22,920 nt of DNA from CAYLNK01 sp964384675 (GTDB lineage: Bacteria; Acidobacteriota; Thermoanaerobaculia; UBA5066), in NCBI GenBank assembly GCA_964384675.1, contig CAYLNK010000068.1, positions 1 to 22,920 on the forward strand, read 5' to 3'. Positions 8,138 through 14,819 of this stretch are shown here, one piece after another (position 1 is the stretch's first letter; each line of letters opens with the position of its first letter). The notes beneath the pieces are model-generated. The model was not told the DNA's origin and ran no database searches. It worked only from the letters and a program-made list of their open reading frames with translations. Position numbers and translations under genes: made by a program.

Positions 8138-9624
8138 CCCCGCCGCGCCGGGTCGTCCCCTTTCGTCGGCGGTCCGGGCACACGTGCCGCTCATCGCCGG
8201 CTGCCTCCTGCTCATCGCCCTCCGCGCGGCGACCCTGGCGCCGGATCCGTGGCACGAGGCCGCTCACCGACGGCCTCGGCGCGGCCGCCTTCCTCTTCGC
8301 CGCCGGTCTCTTCGTCCTCAGCCGGCGGCGAGGCTCCCCGGCGCTCTTCGTCGCTTCCCTCGGCGTGGCCTCGCTGGCGTTCGCCGGCTCGGCGTCGCGG
8401 GCCGTGGCGGTGGTCGCGATCTTCGCGCCGCTGATCGCGGTCTCCATGCGGCTCGGCGGCCCTGGCCAGGCGCCTCGCTACGCTGCGGCCACCCTCCCGG
8501 CGCTCGCGGCCCTCGTGGCCCTGGGACTGGAGCGACTGGCGTCGCGGGCGGGCCGCTGGCCTGCGGCCGCCGTCGGGACCGCCCTCCTGGCGGGCGTGGC
8601 GTGGACGGGATTCCCGGCGGTCGCGGAGGTCGCGGCGCACGAGAGCCCGACGGTCGGGGTGGCGCGAGCCCTGCGCGAGGAGGCGTCGTTTCAGGGCAGG
8701 CCGCTGGTCTTCAACGGCAGGCTCCACGTCCATCTCGCGACGCTGGTGCCCGGTGTACCGCGTCGCGAGTTCCTGGCCGGCGAGCCGACCGCGCTCGCGG
8801 CAAACGAGCTGGTGGCGGCCAGCGATCGACCGCTCTTCGGCGTCACGCCAGGGCGGACGTTCTCGTTCAAAGACCCGATGCTCCCCAGGATCTCGGGGAC
8901 CCGGCCTCTCTCGGTCCTCCTGTACGACGGCATCTCCGGGGTCGGGATCGTGACGGCGCGGGTCGACGGAGACGCCACGAGCGCCGCCGGCGTCGCGACC
9001 CTCGGAAAGGGTGGCTCCGTGGAGCTGGGAGGGGCGCAGGGGCCGGTTCACGTCAGGATGCGAGCGACCGCGGAAGGTGCCGACTCGACCCTCAGCCTGG
9101 AAACGGAGGGAGAGTCCCGCGACGTCGCCTTGCGAGGCGACGCGCCGACGACGCTCGAGATCACGGCGTCCCCGTCGGCCGCGGAGCGCCTCCTGCGGGT
9201 CACGGATCAAAGCGGGCGCACCCGGCTCGACAGCTTCCAGCTCTCCGCGCCTCCGTCGCGTCTGCAGCCGATGCGGGAAGACAACGACCTCCCGGTCTCG
9301 GTCGACGGACCGGGCGAGGGGGAAGAGGTGCGTGGGGCGCTGTTCGTCAGGGGCTGGTGTCAGGAGCTCGGAGGGGGACGCATCGAGCCGTCCGAGTTCC
9401 GGATCGACGGAACGCGATTCCGCCCGACCGAGCTGCGCCGGGTCCCGAGGCCCGACGTCGCGGCAGCGCTCCCGAGGGTCGGCGACGCCTCGTCAGCCGG
9501 CTACGAGGCGACCTTCGCGGACCTCGGGCTGGACGAGGGTCGGCACCGCCTGACGGTCACGTTCCAGACACCCGACGGACGCCGACGCACCTACCCGGCC
9601 AGAGGCTTCGTCTACAGGAAGTAG
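8127..9624 (+). CDS. Membrane protein with C-terminal beta domain, frameshifted
   Basis: Start GTG 8127 follows a perfect Shine-Dalgarno and overlaps the upstream stop by 11 bases. The first 45 or so codons encode an N-terminus with one membrane helix (VPLIAGCLLLIALRA). The rest of the protein is in the +1 frame from about 8260 to the TAG at 9624. Removing one G near 8258 joins them as DPWHE-PLTDGLGAAAFLF. The remainder has further helices (to about residue 170; the RYAAATLPALAALVALGLERL helix resembles the last part of GT39-type proteins), a soluble region of about 200 residues, and a C-terminal domain like that of the preceding gene (FVRGW, PRPDV, SSAGYEATF; about 9290-9621). Compared with GT-C enzymes the catalytic N-terminal half is missing, so either the gene is a degraded relic with an internal deletion, or a short accessory protein with one sequencing error. 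Confidence 0.6.
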
Positions 9625-9628
9625 CTCG

Positions 9629-9744
9629 GCCGACGCGGCCACGCGTCGGCTCCCGGATAAAACGCGGTCCGGCGCGGCCACGCGCCGGAACCCGAGCCGA
9701 CATTCGACTCCAGAAGCAAACATCGCCCGCGCGGCCACGCGCGG
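9629..9744. repeat. Three REP-like hairpins with a shared CGCG-GCCA-CGCG core
   Basis: Hairpin 1 (9629-9650): 9-bp stem GCCGACGCG/CGCGTCGGC. Hairpin 2 (9668-9689): 9-bp stem TCCGGCGCG/CGCGCCGGA. Hairpin 3 (9727-9744): 7-bp stem CCGCGCG/CGCGCGG. All have the loop GCCA and the identical 12-base core CGCGGCCACGCG, while outer stem bases differ with compensating changes. This conserved-pairing pattern suggests selection or copying of a structured element, as in REP sequences. The spacers (18 and 37 bases) are not similar to each other. Confidence 0.7.
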
Positions 9745-9794
9745 ACGACACCAACCCTGAAAACGAGCTGGGACGAGACTCGAAGTGGACCGCA

Positions 9795-9810
9795 GGCCGC
9801 GAAAGCGGCC
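9795..9810. repeat. Hairpin with GAAA tetraloop
   Basis: GGCCGC-GAAA-GCGGCC: a 6-bp stem closed by C-G around a GNRA tetraloop when read on the plus strand, a very stable RNA form. No T-tract follows, so it is not an obvious intrinsic terminator. Confidence 0.5.
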
Positions 9811-9823
9811 GAGGGGAAGGGGG

Positions 9824-9849
9824 GCGGCGCGCGCTACCGCGCGCGCCGC
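9824..9849. repeat. 11-bp perfect GC hairpin
   Basis: GCGGCGCGCGC-TACC-GCGCGCGCCGC, a perfect 11-bp stem with a 4-base loop. Lies between convergent genes; it may stop or pause transcripts from either side, but no T-tract is seen. Confidence 0.6.
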
Positions 9850-9885
9850 GGGGGGCAACGCGAGCCGTCAGGCGAGTGTCTGTCG

Positions 9886-9916
9886 GATGACGCCGGTGCG
9901 AACGCCCGGCGTCATC
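9886..9916. terminator. 11-bp inverted repeat, possible terminator of rplI transcript
   Basis: GATGACGCCGG and CCGGCGTCATC form a perfect 11-bp stem with a 9-base loop. It lies 28 bases beyond the rplI stop on the minus strand. There is no T-tract on either side, so termination is inferred from position and stability only. Confidence 0.4.
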
Positions 9917-9921
9917 GACTC

Positions 9922-9945
9922 ACCCGCATGACGGGTTTCCCCTTT
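9922..9945 (+). terminator. Short hairpin plus T-rich tail, possible terminator
   Basis: ACCCG-CATGA-CGGGT is followed by TTTCCCCTTT on the plus strand. The 5-bp stem is weak and the tract is interrupted by C, so it is at best a marginal intrinsic terminator for the plus-strand operon. It overlaps the rplI stop codon. Confidence 0.3.
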
Positions 9946-10387
9946 ACAAACTCTGGACCTCGACGGTGAGCCCCACCACCACGTCCCGGTGCAGCTTGAC
10001 GTGGACGGTGTGCTGCCCGAGCCGCTTGATCGGCTCCTCGAGGTCGATGCGCCGCTTGTCGACGGTCACGCCCTTGGCGGCGAGCGCGTCGGCCAGCTCG
10101 GCCGAGGTCACGGAGCCGTAGAGGGAGTTGTGGTCGCCGGCCTTCTTCTTCAGGACGATGGTCATCCCGTCGACGGCCCTGGCGATCGCCTCCGCCTGGT
10201 CCTTGTCCTTCGCCATGCGAGCGTCGTAACGGTGCTTCTCCTGCTCCAGCCGCTTCATGTTCGCGGGCGTCGCCGGGAAGGCCATCGCCTTCGGAAGGAG
10301 GAAGTTGCGGGCATAGCCGGGCGCCACCGTGACGACGTCGCCACGATGCCCGAGCCCTCTGATCTCGTCGGTCAGGACCACCTTCAT
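9944..10387 (-). CDS. rplI: Large ribosomal subunit protein bL9
   Basis: A 147-residue protein with the two-domain L9 plan. The N-terminal RNA-binding domain carries KVVLTDEIRGLGHRGDVVTV and the classic GYARNFLLPKAMA signature (about residues 24-36). A long charged connecting helix (about 41-75) and a C-terminal domain ending HVKLHRDVVVGLTVEVQSL follow. L9 binds 23S rRNA near the base of the L1 stalk and affects translational fidelity. The ATG at 10387 is chosen because it yields the canonical MKVVL start; a CGGAG Shine-Dalgarno-like site lies a few bases upstream. It is the last gene of the ribosomal protein cluster, 31 bases after the DUF2232 gene, and faces the hairpin-rich region. Confidence 0.97.
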   Translation of the reverse strand: MKVVLTDEIRGLGHRGDVVTVAPGYARNFLLPKAMAFPATPANMKRLEQEKHRYDARMAKDKDQAEAIARAVDGMTIVLKKKAGDHNSLYGSVTSAELADALAAKGVTVDKRRIDLEEPIKRLGQHTVHVKLHRDVVVGLTVEVQSL

Positions 10388-10418
10388 GTCGAACTCCGAT
10401 TCGCGAGCGAGATCCCCT

Positions 10419-11453
10419 TCACGGGTTCCCGTCGTCCGATTCCCTGGAACGGGCCGCCCGATCGAGCCGGCCGCGGATATTGAAGAACTCGTCGAAGAGG
10501 CCGCCGAGCGCGAGAAGAAGCGGGAACGGCATCTGCGCGACGAGCACGTAAACCAGCGTGCGGCCGATGACGCCCGCCCCACCCCGGTCGAGCAGGACGC
10601 GGATTATCGCCAGGCCGCGCAGGAAAAACAAGAAGCCGAGCGGCAGCAGCAGATCGACCGCCACCTGACGGAGGCCCGGGGGCCCGAGCGCGGTCACCAG
10701 CCCGAGGGGGACGAAGGCGACCGCGGCGGCCAGAGGGGTCGACAGCTGGGAGAACAGAGGGGAGGCGAGTGACTCGATCGGAAGCCCGGCGAGCCGGCCC
10801 GCCGGGTAGACGAGGACCGCCGCGTAGACGACACAGGTCGCCAGCACGGCGCCCGGAAGCTGCTCGGAAAGCAGGTGCCGGAACAGGTCGAAGACCCGGC
10901 CGAGGGTGGCGAGGGAGCTCTCCGACCAGCCGAGCGACCGGTAGGTGGTGATCATCTCGGGCACCGTCGCCTGGAACCGTGCCGCCAGGAGGCCACCGGG
11001 GTCGTTCCCGGTGGCGAGCCCCGTTCCCAGAAGGATCGCCAGAGCGCCAACACCGGTGAGCGCAGCGACCAGGAGCAGAAGGTCGTCCCTCCGCCGTCCC
11101 GGCGCCGCTCCGGCCACCATCGCGGCCGCCGGCAGCGCCACAAAGGCGGTGGCCACGATCGCTGTGATCCAGCTCCCGCCTGGCATCACGAAGAGTCCCG
11201 TCACGAACGCGGTGAAAGGGGTGAGCGCCGCCACGGCGAACCGCTGCCACAGCGAGGGCAGCGCGAGCGACGCCCGCACCAGCCGCGAGGTGCCCAGGGG
11301 CAGGAGGAGCGGGGCGAGGAACGGGAGGCCCACCCCGAGGGAGGCCGAGAGTCCGGCCCAGAGGGGCTGGAGCGCGAGGATGCGCCACGGCCTCACGACC
11401 GGGGCGGGGGCCGCCGGCGACGGCGCGCTGCCGGCGGCCCCTCCCGTGTCCAT
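10419..11453 (-). CDS. DUF2232 (YybS-like) membrane protein
   Basis: A 344-residue integral membrane protein with about eight helices and no catalytic motif that I can name. It sits between rpsR and rplI, the position where DUF2232 proteins are found in many bacteria, and its ending (a last helix followed by GLFDEFFNIRGRL) matches the family's usual aromatic/acidic C-terminal pattern. The N-terminal 20 residues are Ala/Pro-rich and presumably cytoplasmic. The ATG lies one base after the rpsR stop, so expression is coupled to S18. The function of the family is unsettled; the link to ribosomal protein genes is conserved but unexplained. Confidence 0.85.
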   Translation of the reverse strand: MDTGGAAGSAPSPAAPAPVVRPWRILALQPLWAGLSASLGVGLPFLAPLLLPLGTSRLVRASLALPSLWQRFAVAALTPFTAFVTGLFVMPGGSWITAIVATAFVALPAAAMVAGAAPGRRRDDLLLLVAALTGVGALAILLGTGLATGNDPGGLLAARFQATVPEMITTYRSLGWSESSLATLGRVFDLFRHLLSEQLPGAVLATCVVYAAVLVYPAGRLAGLPIESLASPLFSQLSTPLAAAVAFVPLGLVTALGPPGLRQVAVDLLLPLGFLFFLRGLAIIRVLLDRGGAGVIGRTLVYVLVAQMPFPLLLALGGLFDEFFNIRGRLDRAARSRESDDGNP

Positions 11454-11454
11454 G

Positions 11455-11706
11455 CTAGTCGGCGATGTACGGCAGGAGCGCCAGGTAGCGCGCCCGCTTG
11501 ATCGCGGTGGCCAGCTTCCGCTGGTAGAACGCCGACGTCCCGCTGATGCGGCGCGGCAGGATCTTGGCCCGCTCGGGCACGAAGCTCCCCAGGAGCTTGA
11601 CGTCCTTGAAGTCGATGTAGCCGATCTTCTCGACCGTGAACTTGCAGACCCGCTTGCGGCGGACGAAGAACTTCTTCTTGGTGGGCTTCTTGACGGGGGC
11701 GCTCAT
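11455..11706 (-). CDS. rpsR: Small ribosomal subunit protein bS18
   Basis: An 83-residue protein with the S18 core: basic N-terminus KKPTKKKFFVRRKRVCKF, IDFKDVKLLGSFV, ERAKILPRRISGTSAFYQRKLATAIKRARYLALLPY. It contacts bS6 and 16S rRNA in the platform of the small subunit. It has a single Cys in the N-terminal RRKRVCKF segment. The ATG is 15 bases after the rpsF stop and is preceded by a GAGGAAGAGAG purine tract. Many bacteria have ssb between rpsF and rpsR; here there is none. Confidence 0.98.
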   Translation of the reverse strand: MSAPVKKPTKKKFFVRRKRVCKFTVEKIGYIDFKDVKLLGSFVPERAKILPRRISGTSAFYQRKLATAIKRARYLALLPYIAD

Positions 11707-11721
11707 CTCTCTTCCTCGCTC

Positions 11722-12153
11722 CTACTCTTTGCCCATCGCGTCGTCGTTGAGGGCGGAGGCCGGCATCGCCTCGGTCACCGGGCCGGGGCCGTCGATACGG
11801 CGCGGCACGCGGACCTTGGTGCGCTTGGCCACCTTCTGGCCGTGGCGCATCTCCTCGTCCACGCGGACCGTCAGGTAGCGGAGGACGTCGTCGGAGATCT
11901 TCATCTTTCGCTCCACCTCGGCGACGCACTTGCCGTCGCCCCGGAAGAGGAAGTTGTGGTACGTCGCCTCGGTCTTCTTGTGGATCATGTAGGCGAGGCG
12001 GCGGCGGCCCATCGACTCGTCCTTCTCGAAGACCGCGCCGTGCTCGACGAGGAGCTTTCGAAACTCGTCGACCGTCTGCGCGGCCGCCTGCTCGTCCTTC
12101 TCGGGGACGACCAGAAGGACCATGTCGTAGAGGCGTTTCGGATTGGTGGCCAC
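11722..12153 (-). CDS. rpsF: Small ribosomal subunit protein bS6
   Basis: A 143-residue S6: KRLYDMVLLVVPEKDE for strand 1, MGRRRLAYMIHKKTEATYHNFLF for the central strands, and VLRYLTVRVDE near the end of the fold. A roughly 40-residue tail, longer than in E. coli and not conserved, ends ALNDDAMGKE. S6 pairs with S18 on the 30S platform. The start is GTG 12153, supported by AAGGAGG 7 bases upstream on the minus strand (12161-12167). It opens the rpsF-rpsR-DUF2232-rplI group and is 29 bases after pth. No S6:S18 autoregulatory leader was recognised. Confidence 0.97.
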   Translation of the reverse strand: MATNPKRLYDMVLLVVPEKDEQAAAQTVDEFRKLLVEHGAVFEKDESMGRRRLAYMIHKKTEATYHNFLFRGDGKCVAEVERKMKISDDVLRYLTVRVDEEMRHGQKVAKRTKVRVPRRIDGPGPVTEAMPASALNDDAMGKE

Positions 12154-12182
12154 TGGGTTTCCTCCTTGCGGATCGCGGCGTA

Positions 12183-12839
12183 CTAGCGCCGCGAGGCGCC
12201 GCCCTCGGGCGGAGCCAAGGTTGACGTTCCGGGGGATCTGCTCTCGGCGGGGCCGGGGGGCTCCGCCGCGTTGAAACGGCTCATGGCGGCGTCGAGGCCG
12301 GACGTGAGCCAGAGCTCGATGGCGTCACCGGCGTCGGCGACGGCCGACTCCACGTCGCGCCGCTCGGCCTTCGCGAACCGGGAGAGCACGTAGTCGGCAC
12401 GGTCCTCACCGGGCTGGAAGCCCTCCCCGCCGACCCCGACACGGAGCCTGGGGAAGGCGTTGGTGCGGAGGCAATCGATGATGTTCTGGAGGCCCTTCTG
12501 GCCGCCCGACGAGCCCGACGGGCGAAGCCGGAGCCGGCCCGGCGGGAGCGCGACGTCGTCGGAGACGACGACCATCCTCTCGAGCGGCACCTCGTACTTC
12601 GTGACGAGACCCTTCACCGACTCGCCCGAGACGTTCATGTACGTCTGCGGCTTGGCGAGGAGGACGGGCTTCCCGGCCAGGCGGACGCGCGCCGTGAGGG
12701 CCCGGCAGTCGAGCCGGTCCACGCGCACACGCCCACCGGACGCCGCCCCGGCCCGCTCCGCCAACGCGTCGACGACCTCGAAGCCGACGTTGTGGCGCGT
12801 GCCGACGTAGCGGTCTCCCGGGTTGCCCAGGCCGACCAC
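12183..12839 (-). CDS. pth: Peptidyl-tRNA hydrolase
   Basis: Releases peptides from peptidyl-tRNA that has dropped off the ribosome, recycling the tRNA. Signatures are VGLGNPGDRYVGTRHNVGF (catalytic His in TRHN), KPQTYMNVSGES, the acid/base region VVVSDDVALPPGRLRLRPSGSSGGQKGLQNII, and FPRLRVGVGG. The C-terminal 25 residues are Pro/Ser-rich and not conserved. The start is uncertain. GTG 12839 would give MVGLGNPG, cutting off the usual first beta-strand residues. The frame is open back only to the rplY stop; the seven codons between include no ATG, GTG or TTG, but begin with ATC (12860), well spaced from a GGGGAAG tract. If GTG is used, the protein has 218 residues. Confidence 0.93.
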   Translation of the reverse strand: MVGLGNPGDRYVGTRHNVGFEVVDALAERAGAASGGRVRVDRLDCRALTARVRLAGKPVLLAKPQTYMNVSGESVKGLVTKYEVPLERMVVVSDDVALPPGRLRLRPSGSSGGQKGLQNIIDCLRTNAFPRLRVGVGGEGFQPGEDRADYVLSRFAKAERRDVESAVADAGDAIELWLTSGLDAAMSRFNAAEPPGPAESRSPGTSTLAPPEGGASRR

Positions 12840-12860
12840 GAGGACGAGATCCGCGTCGAT

Positions 12861-13607
12861 TTACTTCTTCCCCTTCGCGGGAGCGGCGGCCTTCGCGGCC
12901 GGGGCGGCCTTCCCGGCCGGAGCGGCCTTGCCGGCGGCAGCCTTTTCGTCCTCTTCCTTCTTGCCCTTCTTGATGACCTCCGGCTCGCCGGCGCCCGGCA
13001 CCGCCTCGGCCGCCGCCGCGGTCGTCTCCTCGGCCTTCGGCATGCCGATGTGGACGATGACGCGATCGGCGCTCTCGAGCACCTTGACGCCGTCGGGGAG
13101 CTTCAGGTCGGAGACGCGGAAGGAGTCGTGGAGGTTCATCGCGGTGACGTCGACCGTGATGGCGGTCGGGATGTCGGCCGGGAGGCACTCCACCTCGAGC
13201 TCGTGGGTGACGATGTTGAGGAGACCGCCCTGGTTCTTGACCCCGTTCGCGGTGCCCGCCACCTCGACCCCGCTCTTCACGCGGAGCTTCTTGTCCATCA
13301 GGATCCGCACGAAGTCGACGTGCAGGATCGCGCGGGTGAGCTTGTCGACCGTGAGGTCGCGGATCATCACGTGGCGCTGCTGGTCGGTCCCCTTCAGCTT
13401 CAGCTTGAAGATGGCGTTGTCGTGCAGGCCCTTGCGGAGCACGTTGACGAGGTCCTTGCGCGGGACGGTGAGGGGCATCGTCTCCATCTCGCGTCCGCCG
13501 CCGTACAGCACCGCGGGGATGGAGCCGGAGGCGCGCAGGCGGTTCGCGGCGTTCTTGCCGGTCTCGGACCGCTTGTCGACCTCGATGATCACGTTTTCCT
13601 GGAGCAT
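12861..13607 (-). CDS. rplY: Large ribosomal subunit protein bL25 (CTC/TL5 form)
   Basis: A 248-residue long-form L25. The N-terminal 5S rRNA-binding domain (about residues 1-95) includes KRSETGKNAANRLRASGSIPAVLYGG and the RDLTVDKLTRAILHVDF strand. The C-terminal CTC domain follows (about 96-190), then a Lys/Ala/Pro-rich, probably disordered tail (repeats of PAGKAA) ending in AKGKK. The ATG at 13607 gives MLQENVIIEV; AAGGGA lies a short distance upstream. The neighbours pth (21 bases downstream) and prs (113 bases upstream) form the frequent prs-rplY-pth order. The tail is compositionally simple and may vary between strains. Confidence 0.96.
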   Translation of the reverse strand: MLQENVIIEVDKRSETGKNAANRLRASGSIPAVLYGGGREMETMPLTVPRKDLVNVLRKGLHDNAIFKLKLKGTDQQRHVMIRDLTVDKLTRAILHVDFVRILMDKKLRVKSGVEVAGTANGVKNQGGLLNIVTHELEVECLPADIPTAITVDVTAMNLHDSFRVSDLKLPDGVKVLESADRVIVHIGMPKAEETTAAAAEAVPGAGEPEVIKKGKKEEDEKAAAGKAAPAGKAAPAAKAAAPAKGKK

Positions 13608-13682
13608 GGGGTTCCCTTCGGGCGGCAGGTCCGCGGACGCGGGCTGCCGGTCCTGGTTCGTGCCGGCTTCATCGATGCGAGG

Positions 13683-13710
13683 CCCGGGGGGGGCCGGCGT
13701 CTCCCCCGGG
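13683..13710 (-). repeat. GC-rich inverted repeat between prs and rplY
   Basis: CCCGGGGG and CCCCCGGG form an 8-bp stem with a 12-base loop in the 113-base gap after the prs stop. It includes a run of eight G. No T-tract follows; it could attenuate read-through into rplY or just be compositional. Confidence 0.3.
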
Positions 13711-13720
13711 TCCGGGACGG

Positions 13721-14677
13721 TCAGACGAAGAGTGAGGAGACCGATGCCCCTTCGTGGATGCGCTGGATCGCCTCCGCGAGGAGGGGCGCGACGGAGAGCG
13801 GGACGAGGACCGGGCAATGCGCCAGCTTCTCGTCCAGCGGCAGGGTGTTGGTGCAGAAGATCCGCTCGATCGGGCTGCCGTTGATCCGCTCGATGGCGGG
13901 ACCGGACATGACCGGGTGGACGCAGCCCGAGAAGATCCGCTGGGCGCCCGCGTCGCGAAGGGCGATGACCGTGTTGATGAGAGTGCCTGCCGTGTCGATG
14001 ATGTCGTCCACCACGATCACGTTCCGGTCCCTCACGTCGCCGATCACGTGCAGGATCTCGACCTCGTTCTTCCCCTTGCGCCTCTTGTCGACGATGGCGA
14101 GGCCGGCCCCGAGGCGCTTGGCGAACGCCCGGGCCCGCTCCACGCCGCCGGCGTCGGGCGAGACCACCGTGAGGGGGTCCAGCCGGGCGTCGCGGATGGC
14201 GTCGAGCAGCACCGGGGCGGCGAAGAGGTGGTCCACCGGAACGTTGAAGAAGCCCTGGATCTGCGGGGCGTGGAGGTCGACGCAGAGGACCCGGTCGGCG
14301 CCGGCTGCCTGGATGAGGTCCGCGACGAGCTTGGCGGTGATCGGGACGCGCGGCTTGTCCTTGCGGTCCTGCCGGGCGTAGCCGTAGTACGAGAGGACCG
14401 CGGTGATGCGCGACGCCGAGGAGCGCTTGAAGGCGTCGAGCATGATGAGGAGCTCCATGAGGTTCGCGTTCGAGGGGGGACCGGTCGGCTGCACGATGAA
14501 GACGTCGGCGCCCCGGACGTTCTCCTCGATCTGGCAGTAGTTCTCGCCGTCCGAGAAGTTGTAGAGCGTGACCCGGCCCGCGTCCCGCCCCAGCGTGCGG
14601 CAGATCTCCGCCGTCAGCGCCGGGTGCGCGCGCCCCCCGAAGACCTTCAGCTCACCGCCGCTCTGCAGCCGTTCCAT
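13721..14677 (-). CDS. prs: Ribose-phosphate pyrophosphokinase (PRPP synthetase)
   Basis: Makes PRPP from ribose 5-phosphate and ATP for purine, pyrimidine, His, Trp and NAD synthesis. It is 318 residues long, typical of class I. Motifs are FSDGE near residue 42, NLMELLIMLDAFKR, YYGYARQDRK (ATP/flexible region), PITAKLVADLIQAAGADRVL, DLHAPQIQGFF (metal-binding His), and the PRPP loop VVDDIIDTAGT. The usual NDN before LMELL is NAN here, a small deviation in a conserved spot. The start ATG 14677 is reasonable, but the first ten residues are not conserved. It follows tRNA-Gln by 70 bases, in the ispE-tRNA-prs order. Confidence 0.97.
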   Translation of the reverse strand: MERLQSGGELKVFGGRAHPALTAEICRTLGRDAGRVTLYNFSDGENYCQIEENVRGADVFIVQPTGPPSNANLMELLIMLDAFKRSSASRITAVLSYYGYARQDRKDKPRVPITAKLVADLIQAAGADRVLCVDLHAPQIQGFFNVPVDHLFAAPVLLDAIRDARLDPLTVVSPDAGGVERARAFAKRLGAGLAIVDKRRKGKNEVEILHVIGDVRDRNVIVVDDIIDTAGTLINTVIALRDAGAQRIFSGCVHPVMSGPAIERINGSPIERIFCTNTLPLDEKLAHCPVLVPLSVAPLLAEAIQRIHEGASVSSLFV

Positions 14678-14747
14678 CAGCTCTTTCTCGCCCGGTCGCG
14701 AGGCCGCTCACCGCGTGCCACGAACTGCCCGGGCACCGAGGTATTTC

Positions 14748-14819
14748 TTGGGGAGGGAGGATTCGAACCTCCGATAGACGGTTCCAAAGACCGTTGACTT
14801 ACCACTTGTCGACTCCCCA
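14748..14819 (-). tRNA. tRNA-Gln(TTG)
   Basis: A 72-base cloverleaf on the minus strand. Acceptor arms TGGGGAG/CTCCCCA, D stem GAC/GTC, anticodon stem ACGGT/ACCGT around loop CTTTGGA (anticodon TTG), T stem GGAGG/CCTCC with loop TTCGAAT, discriminator A. The 3' CCA is not encoded. The first 21 bases are also the end of ispE. Confidence 0.97.

Larger units (their letters stand above)
9625..9943. other. Convergent intergenic region rich in hairpins
   Basis: No gene was found in these roughly 320 bases between two convergent stops. It contains seven inverted repeats: three related GCCA-loop hairpins (9629-9744), a GAAA-loop hairpin (9795-9810), an 11-bp GC stem (9824-9849), an 11-bp stem (9886-9916) and a short T-followed stem (9922-9945). 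Confidence 0.8.

Noticed and set aside
9629..9744. CRISPR array
   Set aside because: Only three units, with palindromic cores of about 12 identical bases and spacers of 18 and 37 bases; no cas genes.
8127..9890. The GTG 8127 frame read straight on to 9890
   Set aside because: After the first 45 or so codons it becomes Arg/Gly-rich antisense-type shadow; the hydrophobic helices and conserved C-terminal domain are in the other frame.
12861..13000. Ala/Lys/Pro repeats at the rplY 3' end as a separate repeat element
   Set aside because: They are in frame and fit the usual low-complexity tail of long-form L25 proteins.
13683..13710. Intrinsic terminator after prs
   Set aside because: The stem is plausible but no T-tract follows, and the run of G and C could produce it by chance; kept only as a weak repeat.
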